Source: Campylobacter concisus (GTDB lineage: Bacteria > Campylobacterota > Campylobacteria > Campylobacterales > Campylobacteraceae). From it: a DNA stretch of 64,000 nt. The translations under genes were made by a program, and so were the position numbers. Where the stretch lies: positions 79,153-143,152 of the forward strand of contig NZ_PPCE01000010.1 of NCBI RefSeq assembly GCF_002913715.1, given 5' to 3'. The notes beneath the pieces are model-generated. The model did no database searches. It was not told the DNA's origin and saw only the letters and a program-made list of their open reading frames with translations. Positions 9,189 through 17,744 of the stretch are shown piece after piece (position 1 is the stretch's first letter; every line of letters begins with the position of its first letter).

Positions 9189-9856
9189 CCGATAAGCTTA
9201 TATCCTATGCCTCTTACTGAAAATATATGTTTTGGGGCTTTTGAGCTATCACCGATTTTTGATCTAAGGCGTCCGATAATAACATCTAAGCTCTTTGAAT
9301 CTTTATCTTTTAGGCTTTTGCAGTTATAAACTAGCTGTTCGCGTGATACTGAAAAGCTGTGTTGCTTAATGAGATAAGTTAAAATTTCATACTCAGCTGG
9401 AGTAAGCGCTAATGGCTCATTATTAAAGTAAATTTCGTGGCGTTTATCATCGATCCTAAATGCGCTATCAACGACCTCTTCTTGTACTTCATTTGTCTTT
9501 TTATATCTTCTTATAAGACTTGTGATACGAGCATACATCTCTTTTGGATCGTATGGTTTTGGCAAATAATCATCAGCACCAAGCTGAAGTCCAACAACCT
9601 TGTCACTAATATCGCTTCTAGCTGAACTTATGATGATAGGAATGTCATATTTTTGGCGAATTTCTTTACAAACCTCAAGCCCATCAATGCCCGGTAAAGT
9701 AAGATCAAGTATTAACAAATCATAGTTTTTTATCCCAGCACTAAGCCCTAAATAAGGGTCCTCAAAATTCGTAACTTTTATATTAAAACTATCAAGATAT
9801 TCAGATAAAATTTGTGCAAATTCTGGATCGTCTTCTATCATTAAAACATTAACCAT
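9185..9856 (-). CDS. racR: RacR-like OmpR-family response regulator
   Basis: 223 residues: receiver domain with acidic pocket ED9-D10, phosphoacceptor D51 in LLILDLTLPGIDG and K in DYLPKPYDPKE, followed by a winged-helix domain (LALTPAEYEILTYLIKQH, LDVIIGRLRSKIG, VRGIGYKL). It is phosphorylated by the adjacent kinase and binds DNA. Diverges from dnaJ across 122 bp, so that gap may carry its binding sites; in C. jejuni RacR is likewise next to dnaJ. Confidence 0.9.
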   Translation of the reverse strand: MVNVLMIEDDPEFAQILSEYLDSFNIKVTNFEDPYLGLSAGIKNYDLLILDLTLPGIDGLEVCKEIRQKYDIPIIISSARSDISDKVVGLQLGADDYLPKPYDPKEMYARITSLIRRYKKTNEVQEEVVDSAFRIDDKRHEIYFNNEPLALTPAEYEILTYLIKQHSFSVSREQLVYNCKSLKDKDSKSLDVIIGRLRSKIGDSSKAPKHIFSVRGIGYKLIG

Positions 9857-9935
9857 GAATTATCCTTTTTATTAAAAATAGTAGAGATTATACGGCAAAA
9901 ATGTAAATTCTTTTTTAAATTTAAACTTTTTTGGG

Positions 9936-9941
9936 TAAAAT
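9936..9941 (+). promoter_or_regulatory. Likely -10 box of dnaJ
   Basis: TAAAAT preceded by TTTTTTGGG, 38 bases ahead of the dnaJ start in the racR-dnaJ divergent gap. A weak match to TATAAT; no CIRCE or HspR-type inverted repeat stands out in the gap. Confidence 0.35.
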
Positions 9942-9978
9942 CCCATATTTAAAATAAGCTTAATTAACAAGGGAAAAT

Positions 9979-11121
9979 GTGGAATTTGACTATTACGAAA
10001 TCCTTGAAATTTCAAGAAATGCAAGCGGAGATGAGATCAAAAAAGCCTTTAGAAGACTTGCTTTAAAATATCACCCAGATAGAAATTCTGGCGACAAAGA
10101 GGCTGAACTAAAATTTAAACAGATAAATGAGGCTTATCAAGTTTTAAGCGACGAGCAAAAACGCTCTATTTACGACAGATACGGCAAAGAAGGCCTTGAG
10201 GGTCGATTTGGCAGCGGTGGTGGATTTAGTGCCGATTTTGATCTTTCAGATATTTTTGACTCATTTTTTGGTGGCGGTTTTGCAAGCAGTTCTAGACAGA
10301 GAAAAAGATACTCAGAAAAATACTCAGCCGATCTTGAAATTCCTATAAATTTGGAGTTTAACGAAGCTATTTTTGGTTGTGAAAAAGAGATAAAATTTGA
10401 TCAAAAAGTGCCTTGCCCAACATGCAATGCAACTGGCAGTAAAGATGGCAAGAGCAAGACATGCCAGCACTGTGGCGGAAGTGGCAGGATAACACGCGGA
10501 AATGGCTTTATGAATATCGTCCAAGAGTGCCCATATTGCCACGGAAGCGGTGAAGTAATAAGCGAACCATGCCCTGATTGCAATGCAAAAGCTTATAAAA
10601 TCCAGCAACAAACTGTAAAGATTACTATCCCTGAAGGCGTTGATAGCGGCATGAGAATGAGAGTAGCTGGCAAAGGCAATATCGGTACAAACGGCATTCA
10701 AGGCGATCTTTATGTAAGCATAAACGTAAAAGAAGACAAGCATTTCATACGTCACAACGACGATGTTTATCTAGAAATTCCTGTCTTTTTCACACAAGCT
10801 ATACTTGGCGAAAGTATAAAAATTCCAACTCTTCGAGGAGAAACTGAGCTAAAACTACCTGTTGGAGCAAAAGACAAGCAACAATTTATCTTTGAAAATG
10901 AAGGTATTAAAAGCGTAAATTCGCGTAAAAAAGGTAGGCTCGTAGCACAAATTTCTATTCAAACGCCTGAAAAACTAAGCGATGAGCAAAAAGAGCTTTT
11001 AAATAAGCTTCAAGCTAGCTTTGGTATAGAATCGGGCAAATCAAATACTGATGAAAGCGTCTTTGATAAGATAAAAAGCTGGTTTAAAGGCGATGAGCCA
11101 AAAGGCAAAAAGAAAAAATAA
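9979..11121 (+). CDS. dnaJ: Chaperone DnaJ (Hsp40)
   Basis: 380-residue type I J-protein, co-chaperone stimulating DnaK ATPase. The J domain has the HPD triad in [11 protein letters not shown]-rich linker follows ([14 protein letters not shown] and GGGFASSS). The zinc region has four CxxC repeats: [24 protein letters not shown] and CPDCNAKA; the last departs from the usual CxGxG. The client-binding C-terminal domain runs to the end. Start is GTG at 9979 with AAGGGA seven or so bases upstream; an overlapping ATG at 9977 is out of frame. dnaK and grpE are not nearby. Confidence 0.96.
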   Translation: MEFDYYEILEISRNASGDEIKKAFRRLALKYHPDRNSGDKEAELKFKQINEAYQVLSDEQKRSIYDRYGKEGLEGRFGSGGGFSADFDLSDIFDSFFGGGFASSSRQRKRYSEKYSADLEIPINLEFNEAIFGCEKEIKFDQKVPCPTCNATGSKDGKSKTCQHCGGSGRITRGNGFMNIVQECPYCHGSGEVISEPCPDCNAKAYKIQQQTVKITIPEGVDSGMRMRVAGKGNIGTNGIQGDLYVSINVKEDKHFIRHNDDVYLEIPVFFTQAILGESIKIPTLRGETELKLPVGAKDKQQFIFENEGIKSVNSRKKGRLVAQISIQTPEKLSDEQKELLNKLQASFGIESGKSNTDESVFDKIKSWFKGDEPKGKKKK

Positions 11122-11126
11122 ATTTA

Positions 11127-11158
11127 AATTTGTGACGTTAAATTTGACGTCACAAATT
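11127..11158. terminator. Hairpin after dnaJ
   Basis: Perfect 12-bp inverted repeat AATTTGTGACGT / ACGTCACAAATT with an 8-nt loop, starting 6 bases after the dnaJ stop and followed by a short pyrimidine stretch (CTTTC). Likely intrinsic terminator, though the T-run is poor. Confidence 0.6.
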
Positions 11159-11208
11159 CTTTCAAAATAAATTTTATATATCCTAATTTTTACAAGTAAA
11201 TTTCACAC

Positions 11209-11291
11209 AAATTTTAAAATTTCATGAGTGGAGAATTTTGGCTCCAAATTTAGTAGTCTGCTAAGGCGAGTGAGATAAGATTTTAAAATTT
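11209..11291 (+). repeat. Palindrome-edged unit, copy A1 (short form)
   Basis: 83 bp, opening with the palindrome AAATTTTAAAATTT (11209-11222) and closing with ATTTTAAAATTT (11280-11291). It keeps CATGAGTGGAGAATTTTGGCTC and TTAGTAGTCTGCTAAGGCGAGT-like remnants of the 112-bp unit in shortened form, apparently through internal deletion. Confidence 0.65.
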
Positions 11292-11324
11292 ACAGAAATA
11301 AAATAACATATATTTTTTGTTCTT

Positions 11325-11409
11325 TTATTAAGAGAGAATGGAGCTTAAATTACAGTCTGCTTGCAGTTGCGAGCTAGTAAAGCAAAAGAACTCCATTCTC
11401 CCTTAATAA
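11325..11409 (+). repeat. Core hairpin of composite repeat, copy A
   Basis: Left arm 11325-11343 and right arm 11391-11409 pair at 18 of 19 positions around a 47-nt loop that itself contains CTGC-TT-GCAG. The copy at 60737-60815 has the same 47-nt loop length and nearly the same loop sequence. A 22-codon ATG-to-TAA reading frame spans 11338-11406; its three differences from copy B all change the amino acid, so I do not call it a gene. Confidence 0.7.
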
Positions 11410-11467
11410 TCCCTCTGCCCTGACACGTTCAAGGTGCATGCGTTTTGCTATCGAGCAAGTGTCAGGC

Positions 11468-11579
11468 AAATTTTAAAATTTCATGAACGAGTAATTTCGG
11501 CTCTAAGATTTGAGCCAAGCAAAAAGCAAAGACAAATCTTAGCAGTCAATTCTTACGAGTAAGCAAAATTTTAAAATTT
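11468..11579 (+). repeat. Palindrome-edged unit, copy A2 (112 bp)
   Basis: Exactly bounded by AAATTTTAAAATTT at 11468-11481 and 11566-11579. Inside, CTAAGATTTG and CAAATCTTAG form a perfect 10-bp stem, and the octamer ACGAGTAA occurs near both ends as a direct repeat. Copy B1 (60594-60705) is also 112 bp with the stem changed on both sides. The right edge lies 16 bases from the pyk stop. Confidence 0.75.
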
Positions 11580-11595
11580 GCAAGAGAGTATAAAT

Positions 11596-13047
11596 TTACT
11601 CAATTGCAAGCTCCAAATAATAATCAAGCTGATCGCGTCTGATGATACGTATAAGGTTTGTGCTACCCTCAACGCCCGTAGGGTGACCGGCTGTGACAAG
11701 ATAGGTCTTGTCGTGTTCAACATATCCCTCTTCATACGCCTTTTTCATGACATTTGCTAAAAGTGAGCTAAGCTTTGTTTTTTCTAGTACTAGCGCTGGC
11801 GTAACACCCCAAGCAAGGGTAAGCATGTGTGCTGTTTGCTCATCGTGAGCAACTGCAATGATGTCGATATTTGTGCGGTTTCTAGCTAATTTTATGGCCG
11901 ATTTTCCTGAGCCAGTGATTGAGATTAATGCATCTGCCTTTATGCGAACAGCAAGAGATGCGGCACTACTTGCCACCATATCAGTCTCGTCAAAAAAGTC
12001 AAACTCATCAAATTTATTATATGGATAGATGCTTTGAGTTTGGATGATCGTTTTACTCATCGCCTCTACGACCGCGACTGGGTTTTTACCGATCGCACTC
12101 TCTTCACTTAGCATAACAGCATCAGTACCGTCTAGCACAGCATTTGCCACGTCGCTGATCTCCGCCCTTGTAGCAGTTTCATGCTCTGCCATGCTTAGCA
12201 TCATCTGCGTTGCAGTAATGACTGGCTTGCTTGCTGCATTTGCCTTTTTGATGATGAGCTTTTGGATAGTTGGAACCTTATAAAATGGCACTTCTATGCC
12301 GAGATCGCCACGAGCTACCATAATACCATCACTCTTTGCAATGATGTCGTCTATATTTTCAACCGCGTCAAATTTCTCGATCTTAGATAAAACAGCAGCT
12401 CTTGAGCCAAATTCTTTTAAGATATTTTTTGTCTTTATTACGTCATTTGCATCTTGTACGAAGCTAATAGCGACAAAATTTACACCATGCCTTGCGCCAA
12501 ATTTCATATCTTCTTTATCTTTTGGTGTGATGATCTCGATGCCAAGAGCTGTATTTGGAAAATTTACGCCTTTGTTTGAGTTTAAAATTCCATCATTTTC
12601 AATGATAGTTTTTACTACTTCTTTACCTTCGCTAACGACCTTTGCTCTTATAGAGCCATCATAGAGATAGACATACTCGCCAACCTTTAGCATAGGCAAA
12701 ATTTGAGGCTGGTTTAGGCTTACTTTATAAATTCCTTTTTCCACTTTTTCACCGATGATCTCATCAGCATGGATACTAAGTTCATCACCGGCCTTTAGAT
12801 AAAATGGCTCACTAAGCTTGCCAACTCTGATCTTTGGGCCGCAGATATCTTGTAAAATTCCTATTCTTTTATTTAGCCTTTTTTCGATATTTCTTATCTT
12901 GTCAATATTTGATTTATGGTATTCGTGTGTCCCATGGCTAAAATTTAAACGAAAGACATTAACACCTGCTTTTACCATCGCTTCCATTGTCTCTTCATTA
13001 TCACTTGCTGGCCCCAAAGTAGCTACGATTTTTGTCTTTTTTATCAT
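11596..13047 (-). CDS. pyk: Pyruvate kinase
   Basis: 483-residue glycolytic enzyme making pyruvate and ATP from phosphoenolpyruvate and ADP. Recognised by IVATLGPASDNEETMEAMV, FRLNFSHGTHEYH, the active-site stretch GIMVARGDLGIEVPF and ATQMMLSMAEH. I place the start at the ATG at 13047 (MIKKTKIVATLG) because GGGG lies 7-10 bases upstream; the frame stays open another 24 codons but that part is unlike the family. Campylobacters generally lack phosphofructokinase, so Pyk serves the lower pathway. Diverges from the TRAP binding-protein gene. Confidence 0.95.
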   Translation of the reverse strand: MIKKTKIVATLGPASDNEETMEAMVKAGVNVFRLNFSHGTHEYHKSNIDKIRNIEKRLNKRIGILQDICGPKIRVGKLSEPFYLKAGDELSIHADEIIGEKVEKGIYKVSLNQPQILPMLKVGEYVYLYDGSIRAKVVSEGKEVVKTIIENDGILNSNKGVNFPNTALGIEIITPKDKEDMKFGARHGVNFVAISFVQDANDVIKTKNILKEFGSRAAVLSKIEKFDAVENIDDIIAKSDGIMVARGDLGIEVPFYKVPTIQKLIIKKANAASKPVITATQMMLSMAEHETATRAEISDVANAVLDGTDAVMLSEESAIGKNPVAVVEAMSKTIIQTQSIYPYNKFDEFDFFDETDMVASSAASLAVRIKADALISITGSGKSAIKLARNRTNIDIIAVAHDEQTAHMLTLAWGVTPALVLEKTKLSSLLANVMKKAYEEGYVEHDKTYLVTAGHPTGVEGSTNLIRIIRRDQLDYYLELAIE

Positions 13048-13107
13048 TTTATGCCCCATAAATTTGATTTTTGCGATTATAACACATTTTAATAATGTAA
13101 TTTTTTG

Positions 13108-13113
13108 TATAAT
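13108..13113 (+). promoter_or_regulatory. -10 box for the TRAP binding-protein gene
   Basis: TATAAT preceded by a T-run and G (TTTTTTG), 25 bases ahead of the ATG, with AAAGGAG (13127-13133) as ribosome-binding site. Matches the Campylobacter sigma-70 pattern. Confidence 0.6.
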
Positions 13114-13137
13114 AGGCAAAATTTCAAAGGAGAAGAT

Positions 13138-14193
13138 ATGAATAAATTTTTATTAGCGTCTCTTGGTTTAGCAGCTGTTGCTTGCGTTGCTATGGGAGAT
13201 GATAAAGTTTATAAGCTAAAGCTTGCTAGCTCATGGGAGAGCACTATGCCAGTGCTTGGTGATGTGCCAAAAGAGTTAAAGGATAAAGTTGAAAAGATGA
13301 GCAATGGCAGACTTGAGCTAAGGATTGATTATCCATCAAAGCATAAATCACCTTTTGCAATGCTTGATTTTGCTAAAAGCGGTCAATACGACATTACCTA
13401 CACAAGTAGCTATTATTATAAAGGCAAAGATGCTAAAACTATATTTTTTACAGCAACTCCATTTATGATGAATACTGATGAGCAAACAGCTTGGTATGAA
13501 TTTGGCGGCGGTAAGGAGCTTGAGGCAAAAGTTTACGATCCATACAATATCAAAATTTTTAGAGCTGGAAATACCGGCATGCAAATGGGTGGCTGGTTTA
13601 AAAAAGAGATCAAATCACTAGATGATATCAAAGGCTTAAAGATAAGAATTCCGGGCTTTGGTGGTGAAATTTACGCTAAACTTGGCGCTAACATTAACAC
13701 TATCCCAACTGGTGAGCTTTACATGGCTCTTGAGATGGGAACGATCGACTCAGTCGAATGGGTTAGCCCAGCTTATGATATGGCACTTGGCTTTCACAAA
13801 GTGGCAAAATACTACTACACAGGCTGGCAAGAGCCAAACGGTGAAACTCAATTTTTCTTTAATAAAAAATCATACGAAAAACTTCCAGATGATCTAAAAG
13901 CGATCTTTGAAGCAGCTGCAGCAGAAGTAGCAAGAGATGCAAATACAAAAGTATTTTATTCAAATGTCGAGTACTGGGATAAAATGAAGAGCGAGTATCC
14001 AGACATCCAAGTAAAATCTTTCCCACCAGAAGTAATCGCAGCTCTTAAAAAAGCCACAAATGAGCTTCTTGATGAAGAGAGTGCTAAAGATCCGTTATTT
14101 AAAGAGATCGTTGAGTCTCAAAGAGCTTTCCTTAAAAAAGCAAGAGAATGGACTAAAATTTCAGACTACGCTTATATCAAAACAAACGAATAG
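13138..14193 (+). CDS. TRAP transporter solute-binding protein, DctP family
   Basis: 351-residue periplasmic binding protein with signal peptide (FLLASLGLAAVACVAMG, cleavage probably before DDK). Start at ATG 13138 because AAAGGAG precedes it; the upstream in-frame codons are leader. DctP-family features: GGGKELEAKVYDPYNI, the carboxylate-binding Arg region KGLKIRIPGFGGEIYAKLG and GTIDSVEWVSPAYDMALGFHK. The last segment with the YYTGWQEPNGE that follows resembles the TakP type, which binds 2-oxo acids such as pyruvate; I infer this only from recall. No DctQ/DctM membrane genes adjoin it, so its permease must be coded elsewhere. Confidence 0.88.
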   Translation: MNKFLLASLGLAAVACVAMGDDKVYKLKLASSWESTMPVLGDVPKELKDKVEKMSNGRLELRIDYPSKHKSPFAMLDFAKSGQYDITYTSSYYYKGKDAKTIFFTATPFMMNTDEQTAWYEFGGGKELEAKVYDPYNIKIFRAGNTGMQMGGWFKKEIKSLDDIKGLKIRIPGFGGEIYAKLGANINTIPTGELYMALEMGTIDSVEWVSPAYDMALGFHKVAKYYYTGWQEPNGETQFFFNKKSYEKLPDDLKAIFEAAAAEVARDANTKVFYSNVEYWDKMKSEYPDIQVKSFPPEVIAALKKATNELLDEESAKDPLFKEIVESQRAFLKKAREWTKISDYAYIKTNE

Positions 14194-14201
14194 TAAAATT
14201 T

Positions 14202-14225
14202 AGCAGGGACCTTCCCTGCTTTTTA
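14202..14225 (+). terminator. Intrinsic terminator after the TRAP binding-protein gene
   Basis: Perfect 8-bp stem AGCAGGGA / TCCCTGCT with a 3-nt loop, followed at once by TTTTTA. Lies 8 bases after the stop codon. Confidence 0.85.
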
Positions 14226-14313
14226 TATTTACTCTAATTACTTTCAATAAAAAATTTTAATCAAAATGTTTCTATAAGCTATAAATTTTTATAAAAATAA
14301 ATACTGGTGGCTA

Positions 14314-15102
14314 TTATAGATAGAAAATTTCTCTCATTGAGCACTCGATCTTTGACTCATCGAGTGTATTGTTAAAAAATAAATTTAGTGCTAAAATCGC
14401 TTGATATAAAAGCATATCGGCCCCATCTTTTACACTAAGGCTGCTTTTCTTGGCCATTTCTAAAAATGGTGTTTGCTTACCATAAATCACATCAAATGCA
14501 AATTTAGCATCCTTAAAAATACTTTTTAAAATTTCTTTAGGTGCTGGTAAAAAATCATCCTTTAAACCAGCAGAGGTTGAGTTAATGACTAGATCAAATT
14601 TTTGCTCTTCATAGTTATCCCAACTAAAGCATTTGTACTCATCTTTAAATTTCTCAAGCCTATCTTTGCTTCTATTTAGTATGCAAACATCAACGCCTTG
14701 TTCTTTTAATGCATAAGTTATGGCATTTGCAGTACCGCCAGCTCCAAGAACAATAGCTTTTTTTACACCTTTAAAATTTTTTATTGCTTTTAAAAATCCA
14801 GGCGCATCTGTATTGTATGCATAAATTTTGTCATTTTTAAGCACAAGAGTATTTGCAGAGCCTATTTTGCGAGCTATATCCGAAGCTTCATCGGCTAAAT
14901 TTAAAGCCCACTCTTTATGTGGAAGTGTTACGTTTGCACCGTTTAATTTTAAGGATTTAAATTTATTGATTAATTCACTGCCATCTTTTAGCAAGACTCT
15001 TGTGTAAAGTGCTTTTAAGCCAAGGTCTGCAATGGCTTTGTTGTGCAGCCTCGGAGATACCGAGTGAGCTATTGGATCTCCAAAGACTGCGAATGTTTTC
15101 AT
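14314..15102 (-). CDS. aroE: Shikimate dehydrogenase
   Basis: 262-residue NADP-dependent enzyme reducing 3-dehydroshikimate in aromatic amino acid synthesis. Substrate site SVSPRLHNKAI and GANVTLPHKEWAL (catalytic Lys), Asp in NTDAPGFLKAI, and the nucleotide loop VLGAGGTANAIT are clear. Last gene of the long gatC-to-aroE operon; overlaps the SPOR-domain gene by 4 bases. Confidence 0.95.
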   Translation of the reverse strand: MKTFAVFGDPIAHSVSPRLHNKAIADLGLKALYTRVLLKDGSELINKFKSLKLNGANVTLPHKEWALNLADEASDIARKIGSANTLVLKNDKIYAYNTDAPGFLKAIKNFKGVKKAIVLGAGGTANAITYALKEQGVDVCILNRSKDRLEKFKDEYKCFSWDNYEEQKFDLVINSTSAGLKDDFLPAPKEILKSIFKDAKFAFDVIYGKQTPFLEMAKKSSLSVKDGADMLLYQAILALNLFFNNTLDESKIECSMREIFYL

Positions 15103-15944
15103 TTTGCTCTAAAGATAAAAGCGTCTTTATTGATATCTTTTCTAATATCACCTACTGCTTTTTGAAGCGTTTTTTCATCAAATGGACCAACTAAAATTTT
15201 AGTCAGCTCGCCAACTTTTATAGTCTTGTAGTTATATCCCTTAGCAGCGATCTTCTTCATATATTCAGCATTTGGATTAAATTTACTAGTCACAAATACT
15301 TGAACATAAGAGCCTTTTGTAGCAGGTTCACTTTTAGCTACCTCAGCTTTTTTGTCCGTTTTTTCTATTTTAGTTTCAGCCTTTTTTTCAATCTTTTTAT
15401 CTACTTTATTTTCAGTCTTAGCTGATTTTGCCTCACTCTTTTTATCAGTAGCTGCTACTTTTTCGACTTTTTTAACTGAAGTATCTACCTTTGTCTCAGC
15501 TTTTTTTGCTGGTATTTCAGCAGGCTTTTCAATAGGCTTAACTATCTCTTTTGACTCTTCAGTTTTAGAAACAGGCTTATTGTTTTCTTTATCTTTTAGC
15601 TTTTTGATCATATCTTCAAATTCATCTTGTTGCTTATTTTCAGGCACGATCGGTACTTGCTCAAAAAGCTGTGTATCGCCTTTTTTATTGTCTGAATTTG
15701 TATCAGCTATCGGAGCTTGTCTATCTACTGGCTGCTCAGCTGGTACTGGAGGAAGCACTAGTCTTGAATCAGCTTCATTTTGCGCTTGTGAAGGATCGCT
15801 TGAATTTACTAGCTTCATAGCCACTACAATGATCAAAAAAAGTATAATAAGAGCTGCAATAAATATCAGAAGCTTTTTTAGCTTCAATCCTCTTGCGTCA
15901 TCGTCTCTTTCTAAAAGAATATCTTTTAACTCATCATTTTCCAC
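15099..15944 (-). CDS. SPOR-domain membrane protein (Cj0404-like)
   Basis: 281 residues: short cytoplasmic head, one transmembrane helix (residues ~25-46, LLIFIAALIILFLIIVVAMK), a long Lys/Glu/Thr-rich low-complexity periplasmic linker (~residues 100-210), and a C-terminal SPOR domain (GSYVQVFVTSKFNPNAEYMK ... GPFDEKTLQKAVGDIRK) that binds denuded septal peptidoglycan. A cell-division or envelope role is inferred from the domain. The lysine-rich linker creates a long antisense open frame that is not a gene. Confidence 0.87.
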   Translation of the reverse strand: MENDELKDILLERDDDARGLKLKKLLIFIAALIILFLIIVVAMKLVNSSDPSQAQNEADSRLVLPPVPAEQPVDRQAPIADTNSDNKKGDTQLFEQVPIVPENKQQDEFEDMIKKLKDKENNKPVSKTEESKEIVKPIEKPAEIPAKKAETKVDTSVKKVEKVAATDKKSEAKSAKTENKVDKKIEKKAETKIEKTDKKAEVAKSEPATKGSYVQVFVTSKFNPNAEYMKKIAAKGYNYKTIKVGELTKILVGPFDEKTLQKAVGDIRKDINKDAFIFRAK

Positions 15945-15957
15945 TTTTTATCCTTAA

Positions 15958-16503
15958 TTACATATATTTTGACCAACTTGCCCCGCGCTCTTTTTGATAG
16001 AGTTTATAAGGTAAAGTTAGTATGTTAAATTCTTTTGGCATATCGATATTTGGAAACATCCTCCACTCTTTAGGTAGCTTCTGTGAAAGCTTTGCGTTGA
16101 GCACGTTTGCCAGCTGACAAGCCTCATTTAGCGTAGTGTGACCTTTATGCACATAAAGATGTAGATGTCCTGGCGTCTTACTCTCGTAGGCTGTAAAATT
16201 TATAAATCCTTCTTCTCTTAAAAGAAGCTGTGCTTTATGCCAAAATCTATCTGGGGTTCTGCCGTTATAGTCAAAGACTATATTTTCAACTTTATCATTC
16301 GCATTTATTAAAGAGTGTGCAATAACAGCCTTGCCCTCTTCATGCTCTTTCATGACACTATAAGTTAGCGGCTCGTTGATTTTTTCAAATTTATCAAAGA
16401 AAATTTTGCCTCTGTATTCTATTTTATTAACGATCGTATCACGCTTGATATAGTAGTGAGTTGTAATAATCTTTATAAGTGCCGTATCAATACTTTGCAT
16501 CAA
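15958..16503 (-). CDS. DUF1882 protein (Cj0403-like)
   Basis: 181-residue cytoplasmic protein of unknown function, conserved in epsilonproteobacteria beside glyA and lysS (in Helicobacter as well, as I recall). Notable are [19 protein letters not shown] and [20 protein letters not shown]: an Asp-containing strand followed by an S-x-x-x-G-H-x-H segment, which loosely recalls motifs I and II of archaeo-eukaryotic primases. That resemblance is my inference and may be chance. Start overlaps the glyA stop by 4 bases. Confidence 0.8.
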   Translation of the reverse strand: MMQSIDTALIKIITTHYYIKRDTIVNKIEYRGKIFFDKFEKINEPLTYSVMKEHEEGKAVIAHSLINANDKVENIVFDYNGRTPDRFWHKAQLLLREEGFINFTAYESKTPGHLHLYVHKGHTTLNEACQLANVLNAKLSQKLPKEWRMFPNIDMPKEFNILTLPYKLYQKERGASWSKYM

Positions 16504-17744
16504 AATGTCGCTTTATCATAGATTATAAATTTATGGGCAAGTTCAACTAGCTCAGCTTTTGTCTTCTCTTGCAAAGATGTATTGTTTATATCGCTTAGCA
16601 CGTCAGCTATTTTGTTTGCTATTAGCTCAAACTCAGCCTCTTTCATGCCACGAGCCGTAAGCGCAGGACTACCAACACGTATACCACTTGTGATAAATGG
16701 GCTTCTTATCTCGCCTGGAACCGTATTTTTATTTACCGTTATTCCAGCATTTCCAAGAGCGATATCAGCGTCTTTACCGCTAAATTCGCGGTTTAAAAAG
16801 CTCATTAAAATTAGGTGATTATCAGTGCCACCACTCACTAGGTCAAAGCCTCTTTTTATTAATACTTCACCTAATTTTTTAGCATTTGCTTTTACTTGTT
16901 TAGCATAAATTTTCCACTCAGGGCTAAGGTTGTGCTTAAAACCAACTGCCTTTGCTGCGATGACATGAACTAGTGGTCCGCCCTGGATGCCTGGAAAAAT
17001 AGAGGCATTTATCTTCTTAGCATACTCTTCATTGTTTGTCATAATGATACCGCCTCTTGGGCCTCTTAATGTTTTATGCGTAGTTGAGCTTACGACATCA
17101 CAGTATGGGAAAGGACTTTGATGCTCGCCAGCAACAACAAGACCAGCAATGTGAGCAACATCTGCAAAGAGTATCGCCCCAACAGCATCGGCTATCTCAC
17201 GGAATTTTTTAAACTCAATCTCTCTTGTGTATGCGCTTGCGCCACAAACGATCATTTTTGGTTTTACTATCTTTGCGATATCCATGACTCTATCGTAGTT
17301 TATGCGGCCATCAAGCTCGACGCCATAGAAAAAGCTCTCATACATCTTACCAGAGCTGCTGACCTTTGCACCGTGTGTCAAATGTCCACCATGGCTTAGA
17401 TCCATGCCTAAAATTTTATCACCTGGATTAAGCAAAGCACCGTAAACGCCTTGGTTTGCCTGGGAACCTGAGTTTGGTTGAACGTTTGCAAATTCACATC
17501 CAAAAAGCTCTTTACATCTATCGATCGCTATTTGCTCGATCTCATCTACAAATTCGCAGCCACCATAATATCTCTTGCCAGGATAGCCTTCAGCGTATTT
17601 GTTTGTTAGGATTGAGCCCATTACTTCCATAACTTCTGGATATGTAAAATTTTCACTAGCGATCATCTCAAGGTGATCACATTGACGTTTTAACTCTAAA
17701 TTTACTAGATCGTAAATATCCTTATCGTAGCTTTGCAAACTCAT
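16500..17744 (-). CDS. glyA: Serine hydroxymethyltransferase
   Basis: 414-residue PLP enzyme that interconverts serine and glycine while loading one-carbon units on tetrahydrofolate. PLP lysine in [14 protein letters not shown]; other family segments are [31 protein letters not shown] and [18 protein letters not shown]. Within the long operon, with 4-base overlaps to lysS upstream and the DUF1882 gene downstream. Confidence 0.98.
   Translation of the reverse strand: MSLQSYDKDIYDLVNLELKRQCDHLEMIASENFTYPEVMEVMGSILTNKYAEGYPGKRYYGGCEFVDEIEQIAIDRCKELFGCEFANVQPNSGSQANQGVYGALLNPGDKILGMDLSHGGHLTHGAKVSSSGKMYESFFYGVELDGRINYDRVMDIAKIVKPKMIVCGASAYTREIEFKKFREIADAVGAILFADVAHIAGLVVAGEHQSPFPYCDVVSSTTHKTLRGPRGGIIMTNNEEYAKKINASIFPGIQGGPLVHVIAAKAVGFKHNLSPEWKIYAKQVKANAKKLGEVLIKRGFDLVSGGTDNHLILMSFLNREFSGKDADIALGNAGITVNKNTVPGEIRSPFITSGIRVGSPALTARGMKEAEFELIANKIADVLSDINNTSLQEKTKAELVELAHKFIIYDKATF

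Larger units (their letters stand above)
11209..11579 (+). repeat. Composite intergenic repeat, copy A
   Basis: Fills the gap between the convergent dnaJ and pyk genes. Order: palindrome-edged unit (11209-11291), long hairpin (11325-11409), conserved spacer, second unit (11468-11579). The same three-part order and orientation recurs at 60594-60993. The conserved spacer after the hairpin contains CCTGACAC (11419-11426), which here pairs with GTGTCAGG at 11459-11466. No open reading frame longer than 22 codons crosses it. Strand given is that of the ATG-containing reading of the hairpin, and is arbitrary. Confidence 0.85.

Noticed and set aside
10324..10755. 143-codon minus-strand frame inside dnaJ
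   Set aside because: Fully antisense to the zinc-finger part of dnaJ, with no recognised domain and no promoter.
11338..11406. 22-codon frame in the repeat hairpin as a real peptide gene
   Set aside because: All differences from the matching frame in copy B are non-synonymous and the frame lies inside paired arms; structure explains the conservation better.
11209..11579. CRISPR array from the repeated A/T palindromes
   Set aside because: Only two edge palindromes per unit, internal sequence itself conserved between units, and no cas genes in the window.
13048..13119. Upstream extension of pyruvate kinase by 24 codons
   Set aside because: Extension is unlike pyruvate kinase N-termini and overlaps the promoter region of the divergent gene; a good ribosome-binding site favours 13047.
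15352..15957. 201-codon plus-strand frame opposite the SPOR-domain gene
   Set aside because: It mirrors the Lys/Glu-rich linker of the real gene, giving a Ser/Phe-rich translation without domain; it has no independent ribosome-binding site.
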